Under the pieces are notes generated by a model. That model did no database searches, was not told the origin of the DNA, and saw nothing but the letters and a program-made list of their open reading frames with translations. The position numbers and the translations under genes are program-made. Below, piece by piece: positions 23,122 to 31,747 of a stretch of DNA of 64,000 bases. The first letter of the stretch is position 1. The number at the start of each line of letters is the position of its first letter. Source of the stretch: Pimelobacter simplex (lineage in GTDB: Bacteria; Actinomycetota; Actinomycetes; Propionibacteriales; Nocardioidaceae); assembly GCA_016803235.1 (NCBI GenBank), contig JADCLI010000005.1, positions 110,634 through 174,633 on the forward strand, in the 5' to 3' direction.

Positions 23122-24354
23122 ATGAGGGCGGCGCCGCCGCGGGCCGCACTGCCCGGCTCGGCCCAGTGGATGATCAGCAGCTTGGAGGGCCGGGTCCGCG
23201 AGGTCGCCGAGCAGGTGACCGACCAGGTCCGCTCCGGCGTACCCGGGCTCGAGGACCCCGCCGACGCGCGCCTGCTCGACCTGGTCTTCACCGCGGTGCA
23301 CAACGCGATGCGGGTCTTCGTCGACGAGGCGCTGGGCCGCGAGGTGTCCTACCTGCCGGTCGAGGACATGTTCCGCAAGGTCGGCTACCGGGTCGCCCTG
23401 CGCGGCCGCGACCTGGACACGATCGACCAGGGCATGGGCATCGCGGTCGGGGTGATCTCCGACGAGCTGCGGGTCAGCGCCGCCGAGAACGAGCTCTCTG
23501 CCGGTGCCCTCAACGCCATCAACGACGCGGTCACCCTCTTCGTCGGCCAGCTCACCGAGCAGATCGGGGTGGGCTACCGCGCCGGCGCCCAGGCGCGCAG
23601 CACCGACACCGGACTGGCCCGCGCCCGCCTGCTGGCCGCCCTGCTGTCCGGTGCCGACGCCGACGAGGTCGAGACCCAGGCCGCGATCGCCGGCTGGGAC
23701 GTGCCCGACCAGGTCACCGTGATCGCCGTCGAGACCGGCGGCGCGGCGCTGCGCGCCGATGCCCTCGGCCCGCAGGCGCTCACCCGGACCGGGCGCAGTC
23801 CGCAGCCGGTCGTCTGCGCGACCGCCGACGCCGACGAGGTGGTCGCGGCGATCCACCGGGCCGCGCCGAAGGCGCGGGCGTCCGTGTGCTGGCCGGTTCC
23901 CCACGGCGACGCGAGCGCCGCATGGACCTGGGCCACCCGCGCGCTGTCCCTCGTCGAGGCCCGCGTGATCCCGGCACGGCCGGTCGTGGAGTGTGTCCGC
24001 TTCCGCACCGAGATCTGGCTGCACGCCGAGCCGGTGCTGCGCCGCCAGCTCGCGCAGGAGCTGCTGCAGCCGCTGTTCAACGAGACCGAGAACTCCCGCG
24101 AGATCCTCTCCGAGACCCTGCTCGTCTGGCTCGAGACGCGCGACAGCGCGCCCGCCATCGCGGCCCGGCTGGGCGTGCACCCCCAGACCGTGCGCTACCG
24201 CTGGAAGCGGATCAACGAGCTGTTCGGCGACGCGCTGCACGATCCCGACTTCGTCGTCCAGCTGACCCTGCTGCTCAAGGCCAGCGTCCCGCTGTGGATC
24301 GCCGGCGACCAGAGCGACTTCCGGAGGTTCCGCGAGCAGGAGGAGACCGGATGA
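23122..24354 (+). CDS. PucR-type transcriptional regulator, likely regulator of the Mce locus
   Basis: 410 residues from ATG 23122, preceded by GGGCGGGAG at rather short spacing; a GTG at 23074 is an alternative. The N-terminal half is a helical RsbT-like/PucR sensory region; the C-terminus is the typical PucR HTH_30 domain (ETLLVWLETRDSAPAIAARLGVHPQTVRYRWKRINELFG). PucR proteins often act as activators responding to a metabolite. Its stop overlaps the start of the P-type-ATPase-like gene by four bases, so both are made together. It is divergent from the other PucR gene with two shared palindromes between. Confidence 0.85.
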   Translation: MRAAPPRAALPGSAQWMISSLEGRVREVAEQVTDQVRSGVPGLEDPADARLLDLVFTAVHNAMRVFVDEALGREVSYLPVEDMFRKVGYRVALRGRDLDTIDQGMGIAVGVISDELRVSAAENELSAGALNAINDAVTLFVGQLTEQIGVGYRAGAQARSTDTGLARARLLAALLSGADADEVETQAAIAGWDVPDQVTVIAVETGGAALRADALGPQALTRTGRSPQPVVCATADADEVVAAIHRAAPKARASVCWPVPHGDASAAWTWATRALSLVEARVIPARPVVECVRFRTEIWLHAEPVLRRQLAQELLQPLFNETENSREILSETLLVWLETRDSAPAIAARLGVHPQTVRYRWKRINELFGDALHDPDFVVQLTLLLKASVPLWIAGDQSDFRRFREQEETG

Positions 24355-25346
24355 CCCCAGCCCTGGTCGCCTGCGTGCTCCTCGCCGCGCTGCCTGCGGT
24401 GTTCGCCCACGCCGTCCCCGTGGCCCGGTGGGTGGCCCGCGCGCGCGGCCGGGCGGCGGGCGTCTTCCTCGACGACCGCGCGGCCCTGGCGCTCGGCCCG
24501 CGGGTCGACACGGTGCTCCTCGACCGGTGGGGCACGGTCACGACCGGTCAGCTGCGGGTGGTGGCGGTCGACCCGGTCGAGCCCGACCACGAGCGCAACC
24601 TGCGCTGGTTCGCCGGCGCCCTCGGCCACGCCGCCGACGACCCGGTCGGCCGGGCCATCGCCCGGCTCTCCTCGCGCGGCAAGCTCAGCCAGGTCGAGCG
24701 GCACGGCGGCAGCGGCATCAGCGGCTCGGTCGACCGGCACCCCGTACGCCTCGGCCGCCCCGACTGGCTCGGCATGGACGCCCGCGACGACGCCGGTGTC
24801 ACCGTCGGCGTCCAGGTCGACTCCCGCCCGATCGGCTACATCACGGTCGCCGACGACGTCCGTCCCCACGCACCGGAGGACGTCGCCCGGCTGCGCGCCG
24901 ACGGCGTCGAGCCGGTCCTGGTCTCCGAGGACACCGAGCGCAACACCCGCGGCCTGGCCGAGGCCTGCGGCATCGGGCAGTGGTACGCCGACCGGCCGGC
25001 CGACGACCGCGCCGAGCTGGTCGACGAGCGGCGGCGCGGTGGTCACGTCGTCGCGGTCGCCGGTCCCGCAACGGTCCCGGAGGCCGACCTCGTGCTCACC
25101 GACGCCGACGTCGGCCACGGGATCCGGCTCGCCGACCTCGACGTCGGCCGGGTCGCGACCGCGCTCGCCCTCACCCGGAGCGCGGCCCGCGCGGCGACCC
25201 GCTCACGTCGTACCGGACTCGGGGTGGGGGTCGCCGGCGCGGCACTGGCAGCGGCCGGCGTCCTGGCCCTGCCCCTGGCGATCGGCTGGGCGGTCGTCGG
25301 CTGTGGAGCCGTGGCCCTGGTCGCGGTCGGTCGCGCCCCGTCGTGA
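24351..25346 (+). CDS. P-type-ATPase-like HAD protein with degenerate motifs, coupled to the PucR gene
   Basis: 331 residues. It resembles the catalytic P- and N-domains of a heavy-metal P-type ATPase without the transport helices. One hydrophobic segment starts the protein, and a helix pair ends it (GLGVGVAGAALAAAGVLALPLAIGWAVVG). The phosphorylation motif DKTGT appears as DRWGT (Asp58); the region of TGD appears as LVSEDTERN and the GDG(V)ND region as VAGPATVPEADLVLTDAD. The N-domain glycine motif is GGSGISGSV. Asp58 remains but the hinge motifs are altered, so ATP-driven transport is unlikely; a sensory or signalling role is possible. The ATGA overlap with the PucR regulator argues for a joint function. 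Confidence 0.72.
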   Translation: MTPALVACVLLAALPAVFAHAVPVARWVARARGRAAGVFLDDRAALALGPRVDTVLLDRWGTVTTGQLRVVAVDPVEPDHERNLRWFAGALGHAADDPVGRAIARLSSRGKLSQVERHGGSGISGSVDRHPVRLGRPDWLGMDARDDAGVTVGVQVDSRPIGYITVADDVRPHAPEDVARLRADGVEPVLVSEDTERNTRGLAEACGIGQWYADRPADDRAELVDERRRGGHVVAVAGPATVPEADLVLTDADVGHGIRLADLDVGRVATALALTRSAARAATRSRRTGLGVGVAGAALAAAGVLALPLAIGWAVVGCGAVALVAVGRAPS

Positions 25347-25349
25347 CGC

Positions 25350-25898
25350 TCACGCCTCCTGCAGCAGGCCCTCCTGCTGCGCGGCGGCCACGACCCGTCG
25401 TACGTTCTCGACGGAGCCGCAGCCCTCGTCGATCAGCGCGTTGCGGCGCCGGGCCCACTTGGCGCCGAGGTCCCAGCGCGTCCTGGTCGACACCTCGGTG
25501 CGCGACGGCTCGAGGATGCTGAGCTCCTCCTCCGCGATGTGGTGCGCGACGACGTTGCTCAGCTCCTCGACCGCGTCGGCGAACGCCTGGGAGTCGGTGG
25601 CCTTGAGCTCGAGCAGCACCAGCAGGGCGTCATTGCCCTCGGCGTGCTCCTCCCGGCCGTGCTCGATGTCGTGCGCGTCGACGTCGGAGGCCGCCCTGCG
25701 CAGCACCGGGTAGACGATCTCCTCCTCCGCCTCGCCATGGGCCACCAGGACGGCGGCGAACGCCTTGCGGACGGCATCGCGGTCGACGGTTCCGAGCCGC
25801 ATCTGCGAGAGGAGCTGCTCGAAGCGGCGGTGGTCGTCGCTGATCAGGTCGATGACGTCGCCCGACGTGGGGCGGCCCAGGTCGATTCCGGAGCTCAT
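25350..25898 (-). CDS. Hemerythrin HHE-domain protein
   Basis: 182 residues. HHE-type iron-binding pattern: the first helix has DLISDDHRRFEQLLSQ, the second HGEAEEEIVYPVL, then HDIEHGREEHAEG and VVAHHIAEEELSIL, giving the His and Glu/Asp ligands of a di-iron site. The C-terminal basic tail (KWARRRNAL) is extra. HHE proteins sense or bind oxygen or nitric oxide. Its start overlaps the stop of the upstream FAD oxidoreductase by four bases (25895-25898), so the two are co-translated and probably act together. Confidence 0.87.
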   Translation of the reverse strand: MSSGIDLGRPTSGDVIDLISDDHRRFEQLLSQMRLGTVDRDAVRKAFAAVLVAHGEAEEEIVYPVLRRAASDVDAHDIEHGREEHAEGNDALLVLLELKATDSQAFADAVEELSNVVAHHIAEEELSILEPSRTEVSTRTRWDLGAKWARRRNALIDEGCGSVENVRRVVAAAQQEGLLQEA

Positions 25899-27616
25899 GG
25901 CGCGGTCGGTACCCGCAACCCCTCGAGGTATCCGTGCACGAGGGAGACGGCCGAGGCGCCCTCGCCGCTGGCGGAGGCGACCCGCTTCATCGATCCCGAG
26001 CGGATGTCGCCTGCGGCGAAGATCCCGGGCACGCAGGTGCCGAGGTTCTCGGGCGGCAGGCCGTCGACCCAGCACTCGGTGGGGACGTCGCGGCCGGTCA
26101 GCACGAAGCCGTGCTCGTCGCGCTGGACGTCGGCCGGCAGCCAGTCGCAGTGGGGCGCGGCACCGATGAGCAGGAACAGCCCGCCGGCGCTGACCCGCTC
26201 CTCCTGCCGGGTGCGGACGTCGCACAGCTGGAGCCAGCCGAGCTGGCCGCTGTCGTCGGCACCGCCGTCGACGATCTCGGTGCACGGGCGCACGTCGATG
26301 CGCGGGTTCCAGGCGATCTCGTCGATGAGGTACTTCGACATGGTCGCGGCCAGGTCCTCGCGCCGGATCAGGATGGTCACCGAGCGTGCGAACCGGGCGA
26401 GGTGGACGGCGGCCTGGCCGGCGGAGTTGCCACCGCCGACGACGTACACGTCGCGGTCCTCCATCTCGCGGGCCGCGGTCATCGCGGCGCCGTAGTTGAC
26501 GCCCGCGCCGAGCAGCTCCTCGAGCGGCGCGATGCCGAGGCGCCGGTAGGCGACCCCGGCCGCGACGAGCACGGAGCGGGCGCGGACCTCGCCGCCCTCG
26601 GTGACCAGGGTGTGCGGCTCGCCGTCGACGCCCGGCCTGAGCTCGACGACCGGCCAGCCGGTGAAGAAGCGGGCCCCGAACCGGATCGCCTGGGTGCGGG
26701 CGCGCTGGCCGAGGCGCTGGCCGGAGATGCCGCGCGGGAAGCCGAGGTAGTTGCGGATCATCGAGCTGGTGCCAGCCTGGCCGCCGATCACCTCGGACTC
26801 GATGACGACGGTCGACAGGCCCTCGGAGGCGCCGTACACCGCCGCGGCGAGGCCGGCCGGCCCGGCACCCACCACGGCGAGGTCGACGACCGTGTCGACC
26901 TCGATGTCGGAGGGGCGGCCGTAGATCATCGCGCCGAGCTCGCGGGTCGAGGTCGGCATGAGCACCGGACGGTCGACGAACGCGCCCGAGGTCATGTGCA
27001 CCAGCGGGTACGACGCCGGCCCGCCGAGCCGCGCCAGCGCCTCCTGCCCCTGCGGGCTCTCCGGGGCGTAGGTCCGGTGCGGCAGGCCCTGCCGGTCCAG
27101 GAAGTCGCGGATGGCGAGTGCCAGCGGCAGTCCGTCGGGGGTGATGATCCGGACCGAGTCGACCTCGGAGGTCGCCACGGTCGCGCCCCAGTCGCTGAGC
27201 ATCTCGGTCACCGCGTAGTGGAACTCCTCGTCGCGGACGCCCTGCGGGAGCACGAGGTAGGTGTCGAACTTGCCCTTCTGCAGGTACGGACGCAGCGCCG
27301 TTGTCTCCTCGGCGAACCGGGCGATCGGGATGACCACCAGCCGGCGGGCGGTCGGCACCAGCGCCCGCCAGTCGTGCATCGCCATCAGCACCTGCTCGTC
27401 GGGCAGCTGCGACTCGGTGACGATCAGCGCGACGGGCTGCCCGGAGCGGCGGGCCTGCTTGAGGACGGCGTTCGCCTCGGCGGCACTCGCGGCTGCGCGG
27501 ACGTCGTACTCGCGCTCGTAGCGGTGGAACTGCGCGGTGAGGACGTCGAGGTGGTCGCCGGAGACCAGCAGGACGACGGGCGCGGCGGCGGGCTCGGGGG
27601 CCGGTGCGTTCACCAC
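25895..27616 (-). CDS. Thioredoxin-reductase-like FAD oxidoreductase with N-terminal receiver-like domain, no CxxC
   Basis: 573 residues. Residues 1 to about 130 look like a response-regulator fold (VVLLVSGDHLDVLTAQF) but the phospho-acceptor position appears as Glu in LIVTESQLPDE, so phosphorylation is doubtful. After a linker, a TrxR-like FAD/NAD(P)H module begins: DLAVVGAGPAGLAAAVYGASEG binds FAD, VYVVGGGNSAGQAAVHLARF binds NAD(P)H, and the C-terminus has GIFAAGDIRSGSMKRV. The usual redox CxxC, expected before the second Rossmann motif, is replaced by GVNYGAAMTA. The start is a GTG pair (27616 or 27613). It is co-translated with the hemerythrin, suggesting oxygen or NO chemistry. Confidence 0.85.
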   Translation of the reverse strand: MVNAPAPEPAAAPVVLLVSGDHLDVLTAQFHRYEREYDVRAAASAAEANAVLKQARRSGQPVALIVTESQLPDEQVLMAMHDWRALVPTARRLVVIPIARFAEETTALRPYLQKGKFDTYLVLPQGVRDEEFHYAVTEMLSDWGATVATSEVDSVRIITPDGLPLALAIRDFLDRQGLPHRTYAPESPQGQEALARLGGPASYPLVHMTSGAFVDRPVLMPTSTRELGAMIYGRPSDIEVDTVVDLAVVGAGPAGLAAAVYGASEGLSTVVIESEVIGGQAGTSSMIRNYLGFPRGISGQRLGQRARTQAIRFGARFFTGWPVVELRPGVDGEPHTLVTEGGEVRARSVLVAAGVAYRRLGIAPLEELLGAGVNYGAAMTAAREMEDRDVYVVGGGNSAGQAAVHLARFARSVTILIRREDLAATMSKYLIDEIAWNPRIDVRPCTEIVDGGADDSGQLGWLQLCDVRTRQEERVSAGGLFLLIGAAPHCDWLPADVQRDEHGFVLTGRDVPTECWVDGLPPENLGTCVPGIFAAGDIRSGSMKRVASASGEGASAVSLVHGYLEGLRVPTAP

Positions 27617-27684
27617 GCAAGTCTGACAGCGCGGACCTCGCGGATCGACCCACTTCTGCCGGGGGTCGGCCCTACGGTGGCGCC

Positions 27685-28353
27685 GTGACGCGGTGGTGGG
27701 TGCTGGCGGTGGTCCTCGGCCTGCTGTCCGCCTGCGCGCCCGCGCCCCGCACCACGCCGGAGGCGGCGCCGACCGACGCGAGCCTCGCGCTGGCCGGACT
27801 GAGCGTGAGCGACCGGCCGCGCCCGGCCGGCGACTACGACCGCGACGCCTTCGGCCGCCCGTGGGCCGACACCGACGGCAACGGCTGCAACCAGCGCGAC
27901 GACGTGCTGCTCCGCGACGCCGAGCCGGGGACGGTCCGCACGGCCCGGCAGGGCAGGTGCGACCACGACGTGCTGGCCGGGTCCTGGCGCGATCCCTACA
28001 CCGGCAGGGAGCTGGTCCTCGACGACCTCAAGGTCCTCGGCCAGGCCCAGGCGATCCAGATCGACCACGTCGTGCCGCTCGCCGAGGCCTGGGTGTCCGG
28101 CGCCGCGGGCTGGGACGACGCGCGGCGGGCGGCGTACGCCAACGACCTCGACGGGCTGCTGGCGGTCGACGGCCCGGTCAACGCCGCCAAGGGCGCGGAC
28201 GACCCGGCCGCGTGGCGCCCCCGCAAGGCCTTCCAGTGCGCCTACGCCCGCCGCTGGATCGCCGTGAAGTCCCGGTGGGACCTGGCTGTCGACCCGAGCG
28301 AGGTGGTCGCGCTGGAGGACATGCTCGGCCGCTGTCCCGGACCGCTCAGATGA
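27685..28353 (+). CDS. Exported lipoprotein with HNH nuclease-like domain (DUF1524/GmrSD C-terminal type)
   Basis: 222 residues from GTG 27685, which places a lipoprotein signal (VLAVVLGLLSACAP, lipobox LSAC) at the very N-terminus. The rest is a DUF1524-like domain: DGNGCNQRDDVLLR, then IQIDHVVPLAEAWVSGA, whose DH-P is the HNH-like core, and VDGPVNAAKGADDPAAWRP. Members are common, exported, and thought to be nucleases acting outside the cell; substrates are not defined. It stands alone between the oxidoreductase and the gluconate transporter, overlapping the transporter's end by 8 bp. Confidence 0.85.
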   Translation: MTRWWVLAVVLGLLSACAPAPRTTPEAAPTDASLALAGLSVSDRPRPAGDYDRDAFGRPWADTDGNGCNQRDDVLLRDAEPGTVRTARQGRCDHDVLAGSWRDPYTGRELVLDDLKVLGQAQAIQIDHVVPLAEAWVSGAAGWDDARRAAYANDLDGLLAVDGPVNAAKGADDPAAWRPRKAFQCAYARRWIAVKSRWDLAVDPSEVVALEDMLGRCPGPLR

Positions 28354-29728
28354 CCAGGTTGAGGCCGAGCACGAACACCAGGCCCGAGACCGACAGCAGC
28401 GTCTCCATCGCCGACCAGGTCTTGAGGGTCTGCCCGACGCTCATCCCGAAGTACTCCTTGACCAGCCAGAAGCCGGCGTCGTTGACGTGGGAGAAGAACA
28501 CCGATCCGGCGCCGATCGCGAGCACCATCAGGGACACCTCACCGCCGGAGAGCTGCGCGGTCAGGGGGGCGAGCAGGCCGGACGCGGTGACGGTCGCGAC
28601 GGTGGCGGAGCCGGTGGCGAGGCGGATCAGGACGGCGACGAACCAGGCCAGCACGAGCACCGAGATGTTGGAGTCGGCGACCCGCTCGGCCACGATCGTG
28701 CCGATCCCGGTGTCGACGAGCGACTGCTTGAAGCCACCACCGGCGGCGACGATGAGCAGGATGCCGGCGACGCCGGGCAGCGAGGACTCGAGCGACTTCG
28801 ACACCCCGTCGCGGCCCATGCCGGAGCCGAGGCCGAGGGTGAACATGCCGACGACGACGGCCAGCGCGAGCGCGATGAGCGGGGTGCCGAGCACGTCGAG
28901 GGTACGGCGCAGCGGGTCGGTCGCGTCGTCGATGAAGATGTCGGCCAGGGCCTTGCCCATCATCAGCACGACCGGCAGCAGCACCGAGGCGAGGGTGACG
29001 ACGAACGACGGCCGGACCGGCAGGTCCTCCTGGTCGGTCGCCTCGAACCGGTGCGGCGCCTCGACGACGACGTAGCGACCGACGATGCCGAACACCGGGC
29101 CGGCGATGATCACGGTCGGGATCGCGACGGCGACGCCGAGCGCGAGCGTGGTGCCGAGGTCGGCGCCGAGGTAGTCGATCGCGGTGAGCGGGCCGGGGTG
29201 CGGCGGGACCAGGCCGTGCATGGCCGACAGGCCGGCGAGGGCGGGGATGCCGATGGTGACCAGCGACTGGCCGGAGCGCCTCGCGACGAGGTAGATGACC
29301 GGCATCAGCAGCACCAGGCCGATCTCGAAGAACATCGGCAGGCCGATGATGGCGCCCACCACCGCCATCGCCCACGGCAGCGCGCGCGGCGCGGCGTGGC
29401 CGATGATCGTGTCGACGATCTGGTCGGCGCCGCCGCTGTCGGCGAGCAGCTTGCCGAACATCGCGCCGAGCGCGATCAGGATGCCGACGCCGGCTGCCGT
29501 CGTGCCGAACCCCGTGGTGAAGCTGGCGATCGCGGTCTCCACGTCGACGCCGGCGACCACGCCGACCGTCAGCGCGCCACCGGTCAGGGCGAGGAAGGGG
29601 TGCACCTTCGCGGCGATGATGAGGGCGACGATGACACCGATGCCGAGCAGGGCGGCGAGGACCAGGCGGCCCTCGGAGGCGACCGGGTCGACGAGGTCGG
29701 TGCCGGCGGCGATGAGCGGGACGGACAT
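28346..29728 (-). CDS. Gluconate:H+ symporter, GntP family
   Basis: 460 residues with about twelve to fourteen hydrophobic helices. Family hallmarks include GFGTTAAGVGILIALGAMFG near the N-terminus, MHGLVPPHPGPLTA in the middle, and VFFSHVNDAGFWLVKEY near the C-terminus. GntP permeases import gluconate with a proton. The gene starts 12 bp after gluconokinase in the same direction, so uptake and phosphorylation form one transcript. It is controlled most likely by the GntR-type repressor encoded divergently from 30384. Confidence 0.93.
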   Translation of the reverse strand: MSVPLIAAGTDLVDPVASEGRLVLAALLGIGVIVALIIAAKVHPFLALTGGALTVGVVAGVDVETAIASFTTGFGTTAAGVGILIALGAMFGKLLADSGGADQIVDTIIGHAAPRALPWAMAVVGAIIGLPMFFEIGLVLLMPVIYLVARRSGQSLVTIGIPALAGLSAMHGLVPPHPGPLTAIDYLGADLGTTLALGVAVAIPTVIIAGPVFGIVGRYVVVEAPHRFEATDQEDLPVRPSFVVTLASVLLPVVLMMGKALADIFIDDATDPLRRTLDVLGTPLIALALAVVVGMFTLGLGSGMGRDGVSKSLESSLPGVAGILLIVAAGGGFKQSLVDTGIGTIVAERVADSNISVLVLAWFVAVLIRLATGSATVATVTASGLLAPLTAQLSGGEVSLMVLAIGAGSVFFSHVNDAGFWLVKEYFGMSVGQTLKTWSAMETLLSVSGLVFVLGLNLVI

Positions 29729-29739
29729 GCGGGGACTCC

Positions 29740-30279
29740 TCAGGCCGGGCTGCCGGACGGTCCGGTGGACCGGGCGACGTACTCGTGGACGATGGCGTCG
29801 ACGGACTGGTCGACGTCGATGACGAGGCCGGCCTCGTCGGGACCCAGCGGCTCGAGCGTGTCGAACTGCGAGTCCAGCAACGAGGCCGGCATGAAGTGGC
29901 CAGGACGGCTGGCCTGGCGCCGCGCGATGACCTCGCGGGTGCCGTGCAGGTGGACGAACCGGACCCGCGGCGCGTGCGCGCGGAGCCGGTCGCGGTAGGC
30001 GACCTTGAGCGCGGAGCAGCTGATCACCCCGCCCTGGTCGTCGTGCTCGGCGAGCCACCGGCCGATGGCCTCGAGCCACGGGATCCGGTCGTCGTCGTCG
30101 AGCGGGACGCCGCTGGTCATCTTGGCGATGTTGGCCGGCGGGTGGAAGTCGTCGGCGTCGCCGAACGGGACGCCGAGCCGCTGGGCGATCGCGGCGCCCA
30201 CGGTCGACTTGCCCGAGCCGGACACCCCCATGACGACGAGGAGTGCGGTCGGCCTACCGTCGGTGCGGGTGCTGCTCAT
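29740..30279 (-). CDS. gntK: Gluconokinase
   Basis: 179 residues, the normal size. It phosphorylates gluconate to 6-phosphogluconate. The Walker A motif GVSGSGKST and the substrate motif GDADDFHPPANIAKM are intact; the lid region has RQASRPGHFMPASLLDSQF. The first gene of a gntK-gntP pair, divergent from the GntR regulator. The spacer 30280-30383 is visibly A+T-rich (TTAATCTGCTTTTAAC, GAAATAAATC), fitting a shared promoter with operator sites. Confidence 0.94.
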   Translation of the reverse strand: MSSTRTDGRPTALLVVMGVSGSGKSTVGAAIAQRLGVPFGDADDFHPPANIAKMTSGVPLDDDDRIPWLEAIGRWLAEHDDQGGVISCSALKVAYRDRLRAHAPRVRFVHLHGTREVIARRQASRPGHFMPASLLDSQFDTLEPLGPDEAGLVIDVDQSVDAIVHEYVARSTGPSGSPA

Positions 30280-30383
30280 GGGAACCTCTCGGTGGTGTGC
30301 TGGCCGTCACAGTCTGCATCCATTAATCTGCTTTTAACAAGATCGATCCCGAAATAAATCAGATCTTTTCTGGAGGTGTGCCC
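30280..30383. promoter_or_regulatory. A+T-rich divergent promoter region of gluconate genes
   Basis: Between about 30315 and 30370 base composition falls well below that of the surrounding DNA, with the motif AAGATC repeated in inverted orientation (AAGATC 30339-30344 and GATCTT 30362-30367). The strong ribosome-binding site TGGAGG at 30371-30376 belongs to the plus-strand regulator. This is where the GntR repressor would be expected to bind; the exact operator is not certain. Confidence 0.5.
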
Positions 30384-31109
30384 GTGGCCGCGCTGCACGA
30401 CGACGTCCTCGACGCGCTCGGGCGCCGCATCGTCTCCGGCGACCTCGCGCCGGGCGCGGTGCTGACGCTCGACGACATCGACACCGAGTACGACGTCAGC
30501 CGCTCGGTGTCCCGCGAGGCGGTCCGGGTGCTGGCCTCGATGGGCATGGTCGCCTCGCGCCGCCGGGTCGGGCTGACCGTGCAGCCGCGCACCGGCTGGC
30601 GGGTCTTCGACCCGCGACTGATCCGCTGGCGCCTCGACTCCGAGGACCGGGCGGCGCAACTGCGCTCGTTGGGCGAGCTGCGCAGCGGGTTCGAGCCGGT
30701 CGCAGCCGCGCTGGCCGCCGTCCGCGCGACGCCGGAGCAGTGCGGCGCACTGACCGCCGCCGTCGGCGACATGGTGGTGCACGGCCGGGCCGGTGACCTC
30801 GAGGCATTCCTGGCCGCCGACATCGTCTTCCACCGGGTGCTGCTGGAGGCGTCGGGCAACGAGATGCTGGCCGCCCTCGACGGCGTGGTCGCCGAGGTGC
30901 TCGCCGGGCGGACCCACCACCACCTGATGCCGACCAAGCCCAAGGACGAGGCGATCGAGCTGCACGTCGAGGTGGCCCGTGCGGTCCGCGCCGGCGACGC
31001 CGCCGCCGCCCGGGCGGCGATGGAGACGATCATCTCCGAGGCGACCGACGCGGTCGTGGCGGACGCCGCGTCCTCGACTATCCTCGGAGGCGATGGAGAA
31101 CACGCCTGA
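30384..31109 (+). CDS. gntR: FadR-subfamily GntR repressor of gluconate genes
   Basis: 241 residues from GTG 30384, favoured because GGAGG lies 7 bp upstream; GTG 30378 would sit almost on it. The N-terminal winged helix is GRRIVSGDLAPGAVLTLDDI...VSRSVSREAVRVLASMGMV. The FCD domain follows: LRSGFEPVAAALAAV, AADIVFHRVLLEASGN, and EAIELHVEVARAV, containing the metal/ligand histidines. It is divergent from gntK-gntP and almost certainly represses them until gluconate or its phosphate is present. Its last 17 bases overlap the next gene. Confidence 0.88.
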   Translation: MAALHDDVLDALGRRIVSGDLAPGAVLTLDDIDTEYDVSRSVSREAVRVLASMGMVASRRRVGLTVQPRTGWRVFDPRLIRWRLDSEDRAAQLRSLGELRSGFEPVAAALAAVRATPEQCGALTAAVGDMVVHGRAGDLEAFLAADIVFHRVLLEASGNEMLAALDGVVAEVLAGRTHHHLMPTKPKDEAIELHVEVARAVRAGDAAAARAAMETIISEATDAVVADAASSTILGGDGEHA

Positions 31110-31725
31110 CCTCGCGAAGCTGATCACCCACCTGCAGGGCGAGGAGTACGACGTCTCCGAGCCGCTGCCCGGCGTCCTCCACGTCAAGGGCCGGTTCTCG
31201 AACCCCGAGCGGATCGCCCTGCGCGCGGCCGCCGACGCGGGCGACGTACCGCTCGCGGTGTGGGCCACCAGCCACCACGACGACTGGGCGCTCGTCGCCT
31301 GGGACCGGCCCGAGCTGGTGACCATCACCCAGAAGGGCGCGACCCCGCAGCGCTGGCGGCACCGCCGGCCACCGGCCACGCTGCGCCCCGACGCGCAGAC
31401 CTTCCTCGAGGGCGCGTCGTCGCCGTTCGACATCGTCACCCGCCCCAAGCACCAGCCGACCGACGCGGCCCGCGAGGTGCTCGGCCGCTTCGGCATCACC
31501 GACCCGCCGCCGCCGGGCTGGGTCCCGCCGGTCGTCGAAGCCCCGACGGTCCCCACCGTCCGCGAGAGCCGGGTCCCCGCCGCCAGCGAGAAGGCGGCCC
31601 GCGCGCCCCGCGCGACCAAGCCCAAGGCGCTCGCCAGGCCGGCCGCCGCCGAGCCCGTGGTCGCGATCTGCCCCACGTGTTTCATGGCACTGCCGGCCAC
31701 GGGCGTGTGCGACAACTGCGGCTAG
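31093..31725 (+). CDS. Uncharacterised protein with C-terminal zinc ribbon
   Basis: 210 residues from ATG 31093 after TCGGAGG. The N-terminal part (about residues 1-140) includes HVKGRFSNPERIALRAAAD and FLEGASSPFDIVTRPKHQP and is predicted mixed alpha-beta. A Pro/Ala/Lys-rich linker leads to a CPTC...CDNC pair with nine residues between, a small zinc ribbon at the extreme C-terminus. No family is recognised with certainty; such ribbons often bind nucleic acid or partner proteins. It overlaps the regulator upstream by 17 bp, so they share a transcript, but the two need not work together. Confidence 0.75.
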   Translation: MENTPDLAKLITHLQGEEYDVSEPLPGVLHVKGRFSNPERIALRAAADAGDVPLAVWATSHHDDWALVAWDRPELVTITQKGATPQRWRHRRPPATLRPDAQTFLEGASSPFDIVTRPKHQPTDAAREVLGRFGITDPPPPGWVPPVVEAPTVPTVRESRVPAASEKAARAPRATKPKALARPAAAEPVVAICPTCFMALPATGVCDNCG

Positions 31726-31747
31726 GGAAATCCGCGATGCTCTGACC

